A program made the position numbers and the translations under genes. From JAMOAW01 sp039908535 (GTDB taxonomy: Bacteria; Pseudomonadota; Magnetococcia; Magnetococcales; JADFZT01), in assembly GCA_039908535.1 (NCBI GenBank), contig JAMOAW010000025.1:1-26956 (forward strand): 26,956 nt of DNA, given 5' to 3'. Shown here in pieces: positions 7,973 to 15,791 of the stretch (position 1 is the stretch's first letter; each line of letters starts with the position of its first letter). Below the pieces are notes generated by a model. That model did not search any database, was not told the origin of the DNA, and saw only the letters and a list, made by a program, of their open reading frames with translations.

Positions 7973-8898
7973 ACGCGCTGACCCAGATCCCTTTAAAATT
8001 TTGGCTTGGGGAAAAAGTTGTTTTTAAAAAGTGGCTCTCTTTAGTGGTGCGGGATTTTTCCTTACAAGAAATTTTCACTCTCCCCACCGTTTCCGGTGAG
8101 AGCTCTGTTTTGCCACCGGGAGGGGATGGTTTTTTTTATCGTTCCATGCCCGATCATCTTGCTTTGGACGACCTCACCCAGAATGGAGAGATGATTCCTT
8201 ATATCAGCGCGCGCTATAATCGTTATTATATCGACTTATCGGGTGATTTTCAGGGATATCTAGACCATTTTTCTAGTAAATCCAGGGCAACTTTACGACG
8301 CAAGGTGCGGGCATTTGCCGAGTTTAGCGGCGGTGAGATGCATTGGCGGATTTATCAAAAACCAGAAGAGATGGTCGAATATTTACAACTGGCTCGGTGT
8401 GTTTCCCAGCAGACCTATCAGGAGCGGCTGTTACATGCGGGCTTACCCAGTAGTGCTGCTTTTCAGGAGGAGGTCATCGCCTTGGCCCATCAAGGGTTGA
8501 TTTGGGGGTGTTTGCTTTTTTATCATGCGCGCCCCATCGCTTTTTTGCATTTGCCCATTCAAGAGGGCGTGGTGATGTATCACTATTTGGGTTATGACCC
8601 GCAATTTAGCCGCTGGTCGCCGGGAACGGTGCTGCAATATTTGGTTTTAGAACCCCTTTTTGCACAATCATCGCTGCGTTGGTTTGATTTTACCCAAGGG
8701 GAGGGGGCCCATAAACAATTTTTTTCTACCCATCACACCCCTTGCGTTGATCTTTTTGTGTTGCGCGCGACTTTAAAACATCGGATGTGGGTACACCTCC
8801 ATTGGGGGCTGGATCGAATGGTCACGCAACTTGTGCATCTATTGGAGCGATGGGGCGTTAAAACGCGTATTAAGCGATTGATTCGCATGCACGCTTAA
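7969..8898 (+). CDS. GNAT/FemAB-like (CelD/BcsL-type) acyltransferase
   Basis: A 309-residue soluble protein. Its middle resembles the acyltransferase domain seen in FemAB/CelD-type proteins: a SKSRATLRRKVRAF segment after a variable N-terminus, then GLIWGCLLFYHARPIAFLH, a YHYLGYDP motif, SPGTVLQYLVLEPLF, and RWFDFTQGEGAHKQFF near the C-terminus. Such proteins usually transfer acyl or aminoacyl groups to surface polysaccharides. ATG 7969 overlaps the deacetylase stop (ATGA), so the two are probably made together and may act on the same glycan. The exact reaction cannot be read from sequence. Confidence 0.75.
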   Translation: MNALTQIPLKFWLGEKVVFKKWLSLVVRDFSLQEIFTLPTVSGESSVLPPGGDGFFYRSMPDHLALDDLTQNGEMIPYISARYNRYYIDLSGDFQGYLDHFSSKSRATLRRKVRAFAEFSGGEMHWRIYQKPEEMVEYLQLARCVSQQTYQERLLHAGLPSSAAFQEEVIALAHQGLIWGCLLFYHARPIAFLHLPIQEGVVMYHYLGYDPQFSRWSPGTVLQYLVLEPLFAQSSLRWFDFTQGEGAHKQFFSTHHTPCVDLFVLRATLKHRMWVHLHWGLDRMVTQLVHLLERWGVKTRIKRLIRMHA

Positions 8899-8899
8899 C

Positions 8900-9050
8900 G
8901 TATCAGAAAATAAAAATCAAGACCTTGGGGGGCGGAGAACCGCCCCCCAATCCCCTCACCCTTTTCTTTTAATACTTAAAAAAAAGAGGGGGTTTGGGGG
9001 ATTCATCCCCCAAGGTCTTGACTTTGCTTTTTGTTGCCCGCAGGGTATTA
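8900..9050. repeat. Dispersed hairpin repeat, best-preserved copy (copy 3)
   Basis: Lies between the converging acyltransferase and gcvH genes. A perfect 15-bp terminal inverted repeat, TCAAGACCTTGGGGG at 8917-8931 and its complement at 9007-9021, encloses a GGGGGGCGG-AGAA-CCGCCCCCC hairpin, a CCCTTTTCTTTT...AAAAAAGAGGG stem and a second G/C-run hairpin around ATTCAT. Outer flanks are GTATCAGAAAATAA on the left and GTTGCCCGCAGGGTA on the right. It may act as a two-way terminator here. Confidence 0.92.
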
Positions 9051-9057
9051 TATTCGG

Positions 9058-9456
9058 TTAATGTTCCTGGATTAACGTGTGATATTCTTCCGCCGAGAGC
9101 AAATCTTCTTCGTTTTCTTTGTTGGCATCTCTTTTTATTTTTAACATCCAGCCGCGTCCGTATGGATCTTCGTTGACCAGTTCGGGGGCATCACGTAAAT
9201 CGTCGTTGGTTGCCATAACGGTGCCCGTAAAGGGGGAAAAAAGATCGGAGACCGATTTGACAGATTCTACCACGCCAAAGGGTTGACCCGCAGTAAGGGA
9301 GGCCCCCACTTCTGGCAACTCCACAAACACGACATCCCCCAATTGATCAGCGGCAAAGCGGGTAATGCCAACTAAGGCTCCATCGTGGGCCATACGCGCC
9401 CATTCGTGTTCTTTGGTATATTTTAATTCAGCGGGTAATTCGGATAGATTGGCCAT
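9058..9456 (-). CDS. gcvH: Glycine cleavage system H protein
   Basis: Lipoylated carrier that shuttles the aminomethyl intermediate between the P, T and L proteins. The product is 132 residues. The lipoyl-lysine is Lys67 in GVVESVKSVSDLFSP, and the KYTKEHEWA start and ITRFAADQLGDVVFVELP strand are typical. The ribosome site AGGAG overlaps the ftsX stop region; the gap to ftsX is 8 nt, so gcvH is probably translated from the ftsEX message. No gcvT or gcvP is seen nearby; in some bacteria such stand-alone H proteins serve lipoate transfer, which is only a possibility here. Confidence 0.95.
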   Translation of the reverse strand: MANLSELPAELKYTKEHEWARMAHDGALVGITRFAADQLGDVVFVELPEVGASLTAGQPFGVVESVKSVSDLFSPFTGTVMATNDDLRDAPELVNEDPYGRGWMLKIKRDANKENEEDLLSAEEYHTLIQEH

Positions 9457-9464
9457 AGGGGCTC

Positions 9465-10550
9465 CTAGGTTTCAAGGAAACGCGACAGAGAAATAAGGGC
9501 TCCAGTTAGCCCTAAAAAGATGCCCAAACCAAAAATGATCAAAAATTGAACTGGGGGCAGATAGTATAAATGCAAATGCAAACCAAAACTCAGACCAAGA
9601 TCAGAAAAAACGGTTCTGGCTCCATAATAAAGCAAAGTCGTGATCCCTAAAGCTCCCGCACCACCCAACAGACCATGTAAAATACCTTCGTATATAAATG
9701 GAATTTTAATAAACGCGTCTGTCGCACCCATAAAGCGCATGATTTCGACCTCATTTTGCCGGGCGACAATGGTTAATTTAATGGTATTGGAGATAATCAT
9801 GGCAACGGCCATTAAAAGTAAAAATGATAAGGACATGCCAATATAACGAAAGGCTTTAATAATAGAGGACAAACGTTCCGCCCACATGCGGTCATAGGCG
9901 ACCGATTCCACCCCTGGCCATACTGAAATTTGTTTGGAAATGGATTGGGTCTGACGTAAATCGTCGCTACCCAGACGAAATTCCAAAGAGACGGGCAGAG
10001 GATTTTCCTCCAGTTCGTCCAACCAACCCGCTTCGGTGCCCAACATATTTTTAAGCCTTTCCAGGGCTTTTTCAGGGGTGATCAGTTGTAGATCGGTGAC
10101 GATCGGCTCTTGGCTCAAGGCTTTACGGATCTCTTCGGTCTGTTGGCTTGAGACGTCCTCTTTCATAAAGATCGTAATTTGATTCTCTCCTTGCCAATTG
10201 TTTAATGCAGATTGCGCATTGATCAAGAGGAGTGTAAAAACACCATAAATGGAGAGAGAAAGGGCGATAACCAGGGTGGTCACCCAATGGGAGAGGGAAC
10301 CATCCTGAAATTGTTTAAAGGCCCGACTCAAGGCACGCAGATGAAAATCACTGCCCGTGGCGGTGTTATCTACGGACCTAGCAGAACTGCCCAAGGGGCG
10401 ACGTGTTCGGTTGCCCTTTGCATCAATACCAAAACCGGGGGTGCGGGTGTCACGCATGGAGGATCTTGGGACGGTATTTCCCAGCACGCCTCTGACATTT
10501 TTTTTAGGGGTAAAGTCAAAAGTTTTTTTCAATCGTCCCCCCGAAAGCAT
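9465..10550 (-). CDS. ftsX: Cell division protein FtsX, with long N-terminal extension
   Basis: Membrane subunit of the FtsEX complex that links the divisome to peptidoglycan hydrolases. Four membrane segments are visible: about residues 89-110, 236-255, 289-309 and 333-354, with a periplasmic domain between the first two and a cytoplasmic NEVEIMRFMGA coupling helix before the third. The first 80 residues are a basic, low-complexity cytoplasmic tail (for example KKTFDFTPKKN and RTRRPLGSS), longer than in many FtsX proteins. ATG 10550 overlaps ftsE by 22 nt; a later ATG at residue 32 is possible. Length from the first ATG is 361. Confidence 0.93.
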   Translation of the reverse strand: MLSGGRLKKTFDFTPKKNVRGVLGNTVPRSSMRDTRTPGFGIDAKGNRTRRPLGSSARSVDNTATGSDFHLRALSRAFKQFQDGSLSHWVTTLVIALSLSIYGVFTLLLINAQSALNNWQGENQITIFMKEDVSSQQTEEIRKALSQEPIVTDLQLITPEKALERLKNMLGTEAGWLDELEENPLPVSLEFRLGSDDLRQTQSISKQISVWPGVESVAYDRMWAERLSSIIKAFRYIGMSLSFLLLMAVAMIISNTIKLTIVARQNEVEIMRFMGATDAFIKIPFIYEGILHGLLGGAGALGITTLLYYGARTVFSDLGLSFGLHLHLYYLPPVQFLIIFGLGIFLGLTGALISLSRFLET

Positions 10551-11215
10551 GCAGATTCTGGAATTTTTGCTACCTTTCCGCCAACCATTTCAATGGCGGG
10601 ATAGTCAAATTCACCTGCAAGATCAACATCGTGGGTGATTATGACAACAGTTGTTCCTTGCCGGTGCAGAGCCGCAAAGAGGTTAAAAATGCGTCGGCCC
10701 ATCTCTCGGTCCAGGTTGCCAGTTGGTTCGTCCGCAATGACCAATGGGGGGCGATTGACAATAGCTCTGGCGATGGCCACGCGTTGTTGTTCGCCACCTG
10801 AAAGGGTAATGGGATTTTGATCGATAAAATCTATCAAGCCAACATAATCTAATGTGCGCTGGACTTGGGCGGCAATTTTAGTTTGGTCTTGTCCTGCCAC
10901 TTGCATGGCCAAGGCAACGTTATCAAAAACAGAACGGTCATATAATAATTTATAATCTTGAAAAATGACGCCAATGCCGCGACGTAACTCAGGAATTTGT
11001 TTTTTATTTAATAATTCAACGTTACGTCCGCCAATAAAAACCGTTCCCTGTGAGGGAAGTTCGGCGCGATAGATTAATTTAAGAATAGAAGTCTTGCCAG
11101 CACCCGAATGACCTGTGATAAAATAAAATGAACCACGCGTTATGGAAAAAGAGACCTCTTTTAAGGCTTCGTAGCCATTGGGATAACGCATGCTTACATT
11201 GCGAAATTGAATCAT
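10529..11215 (-). CDS. ftsE: Cell division ATP-binding protein FtsE
   Basis: ABC ATPase of the FtsEX complex, cytoplasmic face of the inner membrane. The product is 228 residues from ATG 11215 (MIQFRNVSMRYPNG), the standard start. The frame is open further upstream, but that part lies in the repeat and does not resemble the family. Walker A is GHSGAGKT (35-42), the signature is LSGGEQQR, Walker B is LVIADEPTGNLD, and the switch His is in VVIITHD. A short tail (GGKVAKIPES...) runs into the ftsX start. Confidence 0.97.
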   Translation of the reverse strand: MIQFRNVSMRYPNGYEALKEVSFSITRGSFYFITGHSGAGKTSILKLIYRAELPSQGTVFIGGRNVELLNKKQIPELRRGIGVIFQDYKLLYDRSVFDNVALAMQVAGQDQTKIAAQVQRTLDYVGLIDFIDQNPITLSGGEQQRVAIARAIVNRPPLVIADEPTGNLDREMGRRIFNLFAALHRQGTTVVIITHDVDLAGEFDYPAIEMVGGKVAKIPESACFRGDD

Positions 11216-11572
11216 AAAGATTAAAATCCAAGCCAGTCTATCGGTTATTGAATATGATGCCCTGCGGATAAAAAAAATCAAAGGCCAAACCCTGGGGGAT
11301 GAATTCCTCAGAGTCCCTAAAAAAAGGGTAGGGGGGCAGTTCTCCATCCTTCAAAGTCTTGATTTTTATTTTTCCGATACATTAAAAAACATGTTAACGC
11401 CATAATCACCCAATCTCAAGCCAGCATGAGTGGGTATTTGGATTAATTAAATCTCCAGGGGATGTCAATTGATCTTTTTTAATTTATTCTATCGGTGTCA
11501 ATCAAAATTTATCCCCTTTTTTTGGGGAAACGATAATAACCTCGCGTACCTTTTTTGGCTGAGGAGTGATAG
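11216..11572. other. Intergenic region between divergent ftsE and the DUF3426 gene
   Basis: Holds a minus-oriented hairpin repeat (11256-11382) and an A/T-rich stretch. On the minus strand TTGACA at 11468-11463 and again near 11500 could be -35 elements for ftsE, without a convincing -10. A CCCC-T7-GGGG mini-hairpin sits at 11513-11527. GAGGAG at 11561-11566 is the ribosome site of the plus-strand gene. No further gene seen. Confidence 0.5.
11256..11382 (-). repeat. Dispersed hairpin repeat, degenerate, reversed (copy 4)
   Basis: Reads in the opposite direction to the other copies: the GCCCTGCGG right flank first, then CCCTGGGGGATGAATTCC, AAAAAAGGGTAGGGGGG, and finally AGTCTTGATTTTTATTTTTCCGATACA. 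The hairpins contain several mismatches, so it is probably an older copy. It lies just upstream of ftsE. Confidence 0.8.
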
Positions 11573-12739
11573 GTGATCGTTCAATGTGGAAATTGTAATA
11601 CCCAATTCGATGTGAACCCAGATATCCTTGGGGAAACAGGTCGAAAATTAAAATGTTCCAATTGTAAAACTATATTTTTTCAACCTCCACCGAGTAAAAC
11701 TCCAGAAGAGCCTCTCGAAGAAGAGCCTCTCAAAGAGGAGGCTTTTCCTGAGGATATGGAGGATTCAGATAAAACGCAACTGTTCGATTCATCTGAAGAG
11801 GAAGAGGAAGAGAAAGAGGAAGAGGAGGAGGAGTCTTGGGGCACCTCCCCTGATGACCTTGAAGAAATTGATTTAGACGATGAACCCATCGCCGGAATGT
11901 TGGAGGCGGATGAAGAGGAGATGGGTGATGACGAATTTTCTGAAGCAGCCACCGCCTTAGCCAATTACTCCGAACCAGACGAAAAGGAAGAGGAGGAAGA
12001 GGAGTATGTTTCAGATGTCGCAACGGAATTGGCCGCGTATACCAAGCCAACCCAGGGAAAAACGACGGTTCGAGAGAGCTTTTTACCCACAAAAGCCATG
12101 GATTTTGATCAATTGGAAATTCCACAGCGTTCGACAACAACTCGAAAACAACAGGAAGTGGATCACGAAAAATGGGAAGAAGAGGAGATCGGGGAGGCTT
12201 CTCATGTGGAACAATTGGTCGATGATGACCCGCCTGCTCGCCCACCACGTAAGACCACTGGCAAATGGATTTGGAGAGTTATCGTTGGATTACTGTTGAT
12301 TTTAGCGGGTGGTATTGTCTCACAAACCGATTGGTGGGAATTTAAAAAATATGATATGAGCCACTCCTTTAGATTGATCTCTGTGGATGGTGAATGGCGC
12401 ACAAGAGACATTGGAACCCTCTTATTGATTAAAGGCACTCTCCTCAATACCAGCAAAACCACTCGGAGCATGCCCCAGATTCGGGTCTTGCTTTTAAACG
12501 ATAAAAACGCAACAGTCACCGAGGCGTTGATTATTCCAGGTCGGGTGTTAACGGAAAAAGATTTGGAGAGCAGTGAAGAGGGGTTGCGCAGTATGGTGGG
12601 GCTGCAAAGAAACATCGATCGCATCAAGGTTCCTAAGGCTTGGCCAGAAAAGGAGGTCCCTTTTCAAGCCGTCTTTATTAATCCTCCAGAGGCTGCCATC
12701 CGTTTTCAGGTGGATTTTGAGGAGATAGGTGGAAAATAA
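11573..12739 (+). CDS. Zinc-ribbon (MJ0042-type) and DUF3426 membrane protein
   Basis: A 388-residue protein of unknown function with a typical proteobacterial layout. An N-terminal zinc ribbon (Cys5, Cys8, Cys28, Cys31; MIVQCGNCNTQFDV) is followed by a long acidic linker with Glu runs at about 74-87 and 139-144. One membrane helix (about 233-250, WIWRVIVGLLLILAGGI) comes next, then a C-terminal DUF3426-like domain (about 270-388) that would be periplasmic. Two similar short units, ATALANYSEP (127-136) and ATELAAYTKP (150-159), lie in the linker. The start is GTG 11573 with GAGGAG 6 nt upstream. It is monocistronic and ends in a strong terminator. Confidence 0.85.
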   Translation: MIVQCGNCNTQFDVNPDILGETGRKLKCSNCKTIFFQPPPSKTPEEPLEEEPLKEEAFPEDMEDSDKTQLFDSSEEEEEEKEEEEEESWGTSPDDLEEIDLDDEPIAGMLEADEEEMGDDEFSEAATALANYSEPDEKEEEEEEYVSDVATELAAYTKPTQGKTTVRESFLPTKAMDFDQLEIPQRSTTTRKQQEVDHEKWEEEEIGEASHVEQLVDDDPPARPPRKTTGKWIWRVIVGLLLILAGGIVSQTDWWEFKKYDMSHSFRLISVDGEWRTRDIGTLLLIKGTLLNTSKTTRSMPQIRVLLLNDKNATVTEALIIPGRVLTEKDLESSEEGLRSMVGLQRNIDRIKVPKAWPEKEVPFQAVFINPPEAAIRFQVDFEEIGGK

Positions 12740-12768
12740 TTATCTTCATCTTTTTTTTGGGGTGATGA

Positions 12769-12802
12769 ATCCGCTCTTTAAGGAGCGGATTTTTTTTTTT
12801 AT
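12769..12802 (+). terminator. Rho-independent terminator
   Basis: ATCCGCTC (12769-12776), a six-base loop, and GAGCGGAT (12783-12790) form a perfect 8-bp stem followed by 12 T residues. It lies 30 bp after the stop of the DUF3426 gene and separates it from clpB. Confidence 0.93.
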
Positions 12803-12840
12803 ATGAATTGCTAAACGAGATGGCGTGATTATCTTTAAAG

Positions 12841-12913
12841 TGTATCGGAGAAAGAAAAATTAAGACCTTGGGGGTGGAGGAGAACCGCCCCCTCATCCCT
12901 CCACCCTTTTTTT
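12841..12913 (+). repeat. Dispersed hairpin repeat, left half only (copy 5)
   Basis: TGTATCGGAGAAAGAAAAATT, then AAGACCTTGGGGGTGG, a GGAGAACCGCCCCC arm and CCTCCACCCTTTTTTT; the second half is missing. It ends 14 bp before the clpB start codon, so its hairpin would be in the clpB leader RNA. Confidence 0.85.
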
Positions 12914-12927
12914 AGGATACATGAAAA

Positions 12928-15522
12928 ATGGAAGATCGGCTGACACATAAATCTAAGGAGGCATTACAGCAGGCCTTGGGAATTGCGGCCCAAGGGGGGC
13001 ATCAACATTTAGAGCCAGAACATCTGCTTTTGGCTCTGGTTCGACAAACCGAGGGGTTGACCCGGCCTTTGTTAGAAAAAATGGCCATTGCTCCAGCCAG
13101 ATTGGAACAAGAACTAGAACGCATTTTGCTCAAATTTCCAAAGGTAAGCGGATCGGGTGCCAATCAGGTCATGTCATCGCGTCGTTTGCAAGCACTCTTG
13201 GCTGTGGCCGAGGCGCGTGCTAAAGCCATGGGGGATAGTTATCTCTCTACTGAACACCTTTTGCTCGCCTTGGCAGAAGAAAAAGAGGGGTTGGGGAGCG
13301 AAACCCTGCGTCAGTTGGGTATGACGCCAGAAAAATTGCATCAAGCCATTTGGCAAATTCGCGGTCAACGCCGCGTTACCTCCCCCGATCCCGAAGGGGG
13401 ATATCAGGCCTTAGAAAAATATGCACGTGATTTAACCGAATTGGCCAGACTGGGTAAATTGGATCCGGTTATTGGCCGCGACGAAGAGATTCGCCGCACC
13501 ATTCAAGTATTGTCGCGTCGTCTTAAAAATAATCCAGTTTTAATCGGTGCCCCAGGGGTTGGAAAAACCGCCATTGTCGAAGGGTTGGCCCTGCGGATTA
13601 TGCGTGGCGATGTGCCAGAGTCTTTAAAACAGATGCGTCTCATGGCTTTGGATATGGGATCATTGGTGGCTGGAGCCAAGTTTCGCGGCGAGTTTGAAGA
13701 ACGCCTAAAAGCGGTGTTGCAAGAGATTGAAGAAGCCAATGGCACCATTATTTTATTCATCGATGAGATGCACACTTTGGTCGGGGCAGGCCGGACCGAT
13801 GGGGCCATGGATGCCTCTAATTTATTAAAACCGGCCCTCGCTCGGGGTGATTTGCACTGTGTCGGGGCCACCACCTTAGATGAATATCGTAAATATATTG
13901 AAAAAGATCCCGCCTTGGAACGGCGTTTTCAACCGGTGATCATTCAACAATCCACCGTGGCCGATACCATCTCTATTTTGCGCGGTATTAAAGAAAAATA
14001 TGAGTTGCACCACGGAGTGCGCATTACCGATAAGGCCATTGTGGCCGCCGCTACCTTGGCCGATCGCTATATCGCCGATCGTTTTCTGCCCGACAAGGCC
14101 ATTGATTTGGTCGATGAAGCCGCCGCGCAAATTCGCATGGAGATGACTTCCAAACCACGTCCAGTGGACGAAATGGACCGCCAAATTTTGCAACTGGAGA
14201 TCGAACGATCTGCCTTGGCTAAAGAGAACGATAAAGCGGCACGAAAACGATTGGAAGAGTTGGAAAAAGAGTTGGCCAATTTACAAGAGCAATCCAGCCG
14301 ATTGACCTCTATATGGCAAAAAGAAAAAGAGGCTCTCACCGCACTTGGCCACTTAAAAGAAGAACTAGAGCAAAAACGCCAAGAGTTGGATCACGCCAGT
14401 CGCACTGGCAACCTAACTTTGGCGGGGGAGATTAAATATGGCCTCATTCCCGATCTGGAAAGGCGTATTCAAGCCAGCCTAGAACAGGCTCAGGAGGCAT
14501 CCAACGAGCGTCTCTTGCGTGAAGAGGTGGATCAAGAAGATATCGCCACCATTGTATCGCGTTGGACGGGCATTCCAGTTTCTAAAATGTTGGAAGGAGA
14601 ACGGGCTAAATTGTTGGAGATGGAGAGCCGTTTGACCACCCGTGTGGTGGGGCAAGGGGAGGCGGTGGCGGCCGTGGCCCGGGCAGTGCGCCGCTCTCGT
14701 TCTGGTTTGGCGGATCCTGGACGTCCCATTGGATCGTTTATTTTTTTGGGACCAACCGGGGTTGGAAAAACCGAACTGGCCAAGGCGTTGGCGCAATTTT
14801 TATTTGATGATCCAGACGCTTTGGTCAGAATCGATATGTCAGAATATATGGAAAAACATTCCGTCGCCCGTTTGATTGGTGCCCCTCCTGGTTATGTCGG
14901 ATATGAAGAGGGAGGGCAACTCACTGAACGGGTACGGCGGCGGCCCTATTGTGTCATTTTACTTGACGAAATCGAAAAGGCCCACTCGGAGGTGTTCCAT
15001 ATTTTATTGCAATTGCTGGATGATGGTCGTCTGACCGATGGTCAAGGTCGTACCATTCATTTTCATCAAACCGTGGTCATCATGACCTCCAATATTGGCT
15101 CGCAACGCTTTGATGAACTTTCGGTGCAAGGGGTCGATTATGAGCAATTGGGTCAGATGGTACGACAAGATTTGGCTGGACGCTTTCGTCCTGAATTTTT
15201 AAATCGCATTGATGATATTGTTGTATTTCGCCGTCTGGAGCGAGAAGATTTACAAGCCATTGTCGATATTCATTTAAATGGTCTTGGTCAGCGTTTGGCC
15301 GCGCGTAAAATAACCTTAAACGTGGATCCTCAAGCCAAACTATTTTTTGCCGAACAAGGCTATGATCCCGTTTGGGGAGCGCGTCCTTTAAAAAGAACGT
15401 TGCAACGTCTGTTACAAGATCCGTTGGCCGAAGCCTTGCTGCAAGGTCGATTTAAGGATGGGGATGGCATTCATGTGCGGGTGGAGGATCAAAAGGTTTG
15501 CTTGACAAGTGAATCGGTATAA
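12928..15522 (+). CDS. clpB: ATP-dependent disaggregase ClpB
   Basis: Hexameric Hsp100 chaperone that rescues aggregated protein together with DnaK. The 864 residues are the full family length. Order: N-terminal Clp repeat domain (about 1-145), NBD1 with Walker A GAPGVGKT (207-214) and Walker B IILFIDEMHTL, a long coiled-coil middle domain (about 405-525, rich in Glu, Lys and Leu) that marks ClpB rather than ClpA or ClpC, NBD2 with Walker A GPTGVGKT (608-615) and VILLDEIEKAH, and the C-terminal D2-small domain with GARPLKR. The start is ATG 12928 with AGGAT upstream. A heat-shock promoter could not be placed with confidence. Confidence 0.97.
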   Translation: MEDRLTHKSKEALQQALGIAAQGGHQHLEPEHLLLALVRQTEGLTRPLLEKMAIAPARLEQELERILLKFPKVSGSGANQVMSSRRLQALLAVAEARAKAMGDSYLSTEHLLLALAEEKEGLGSETLRQLGMTPEKLHQAIWQIRGQRRVTSPDPEGGYQALEKYARDLTELARLGKLDPVIGRDEEIRRTIQVLSRRLKNNPVLIGAPGVGKTAIVEGLALRIMRGDVPESLKQMRLMALDMGSLVAGAKFRGEFEERLKAVLQEIEEANGTIILFIDEMHTLVGAGRTDGAMDASNLLKPALARGDLHCVGATTLDEYRKYIEKDPALERRFQPVIIQQSTVADTISILRGIKEKYELHHGVRITDKAIVAAATLADRYIADRFLPDKAIDLVDEAAAQIRMEMTSKPRPVDEMDRQILQLEIERSALAKENDKAARKRLEELEKELANLQEQSSRLTSIWQKEKEALTALGHLKEELEQKRQELDHASRTGNLTLAGEIKYGLIPDLERRIQASLEQAQEASNERLLREEVDQEDIATIVSRWTGIPVSKMLEGERAKLLEMESRLTTRVVGQGEAVAAVARAVRRSRSGLADPGRPIGSFIFLGPTGVGKTELAKALAQFLFDDPDALVRIDMSEYMEKHSVARLIGAPPGYVGYEEGGQLTERVRRRPYCVILLDEIEKAHSEVFHILLQLLDDGRLTDGQGRTIHFHQTVVIMTSNIGSQRFDELSVQGVDYEQLGQMVRQDLAGRFRPEFLNRIDDIVVFRRLEREDLQAIVDIHLNGLGQRLAARKITLNVDPQAKLFFAEQGYDPVWGARPLKRTLQRLLQDPLAEALLQGRFKDGDGIHVRVEDQKVCLTSESV

Positions 15523-15537
15523 GATCAAATTATTGAT

Positions 15538-15592
15538 TAAAAAAAAGAGGGGGGCTGGGGGATTCATCCCCCAGGGTTTGGCCTTTTATTTT
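15538..15592 (+). repeat. Dispersed hairpin repeat, right half only (copy 6)
   Basis: Begins directly after clpB with TTAAAAAAAAGAGGGGGGC, then the CTGGGGGATTCATCCCCCAG hairpin and GGGTTTGGCCTTTTATTTTT. The left half is missing. A complete copy starts four bases later. Confidence 0.88.
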
Positions 15593-15595
15593 TAA

Positions 15596-15752
15596 TGTAT
15601 CGGAAAAATAAAAATCAAGACCTTGGGGGGCGGAGAACCGCCCCCCAATTCCCCTCACCCTTTTCTTTTAATACTTAAAAAAAAGAGGGGGTTTGGGGGA
15701 TTCATCCCCCAAGGTTTTGTCTTTGATTTTAATTTTTTGCCCGCAGGGCATT
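15596..15752 (+). repeat. Dispersed hairpin repeat, full copy (copy 7)
   Basis: Complete element from TGTATCGGAAAAATAAAAAT to the small palindrome GCCCGCAGGGC and CATTATGT. Both G/C hairpins are perfect. Together with copy 6 it separates clpB from the AAA ATPase gene. Confidence 0.92.
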
Positions 15753-15791
15753 ATGTTCTAAAATAGGTTTTTCCAAGAAAGAACCCGCTGC

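Noticed and set aside
11513..11527. CCCC-T7-GGGG as a terminator upstream of the DUF3426 gene
   Set aside because: The stem is only 4 bp and no T-run follows it on either strand.
11680..12248. Serine- and proline-rich minus-strand frames opposite the DUF3426 gene
   Set aside because: They are the mirror of the acidic GAA/GAG-rich linker of the real gene.
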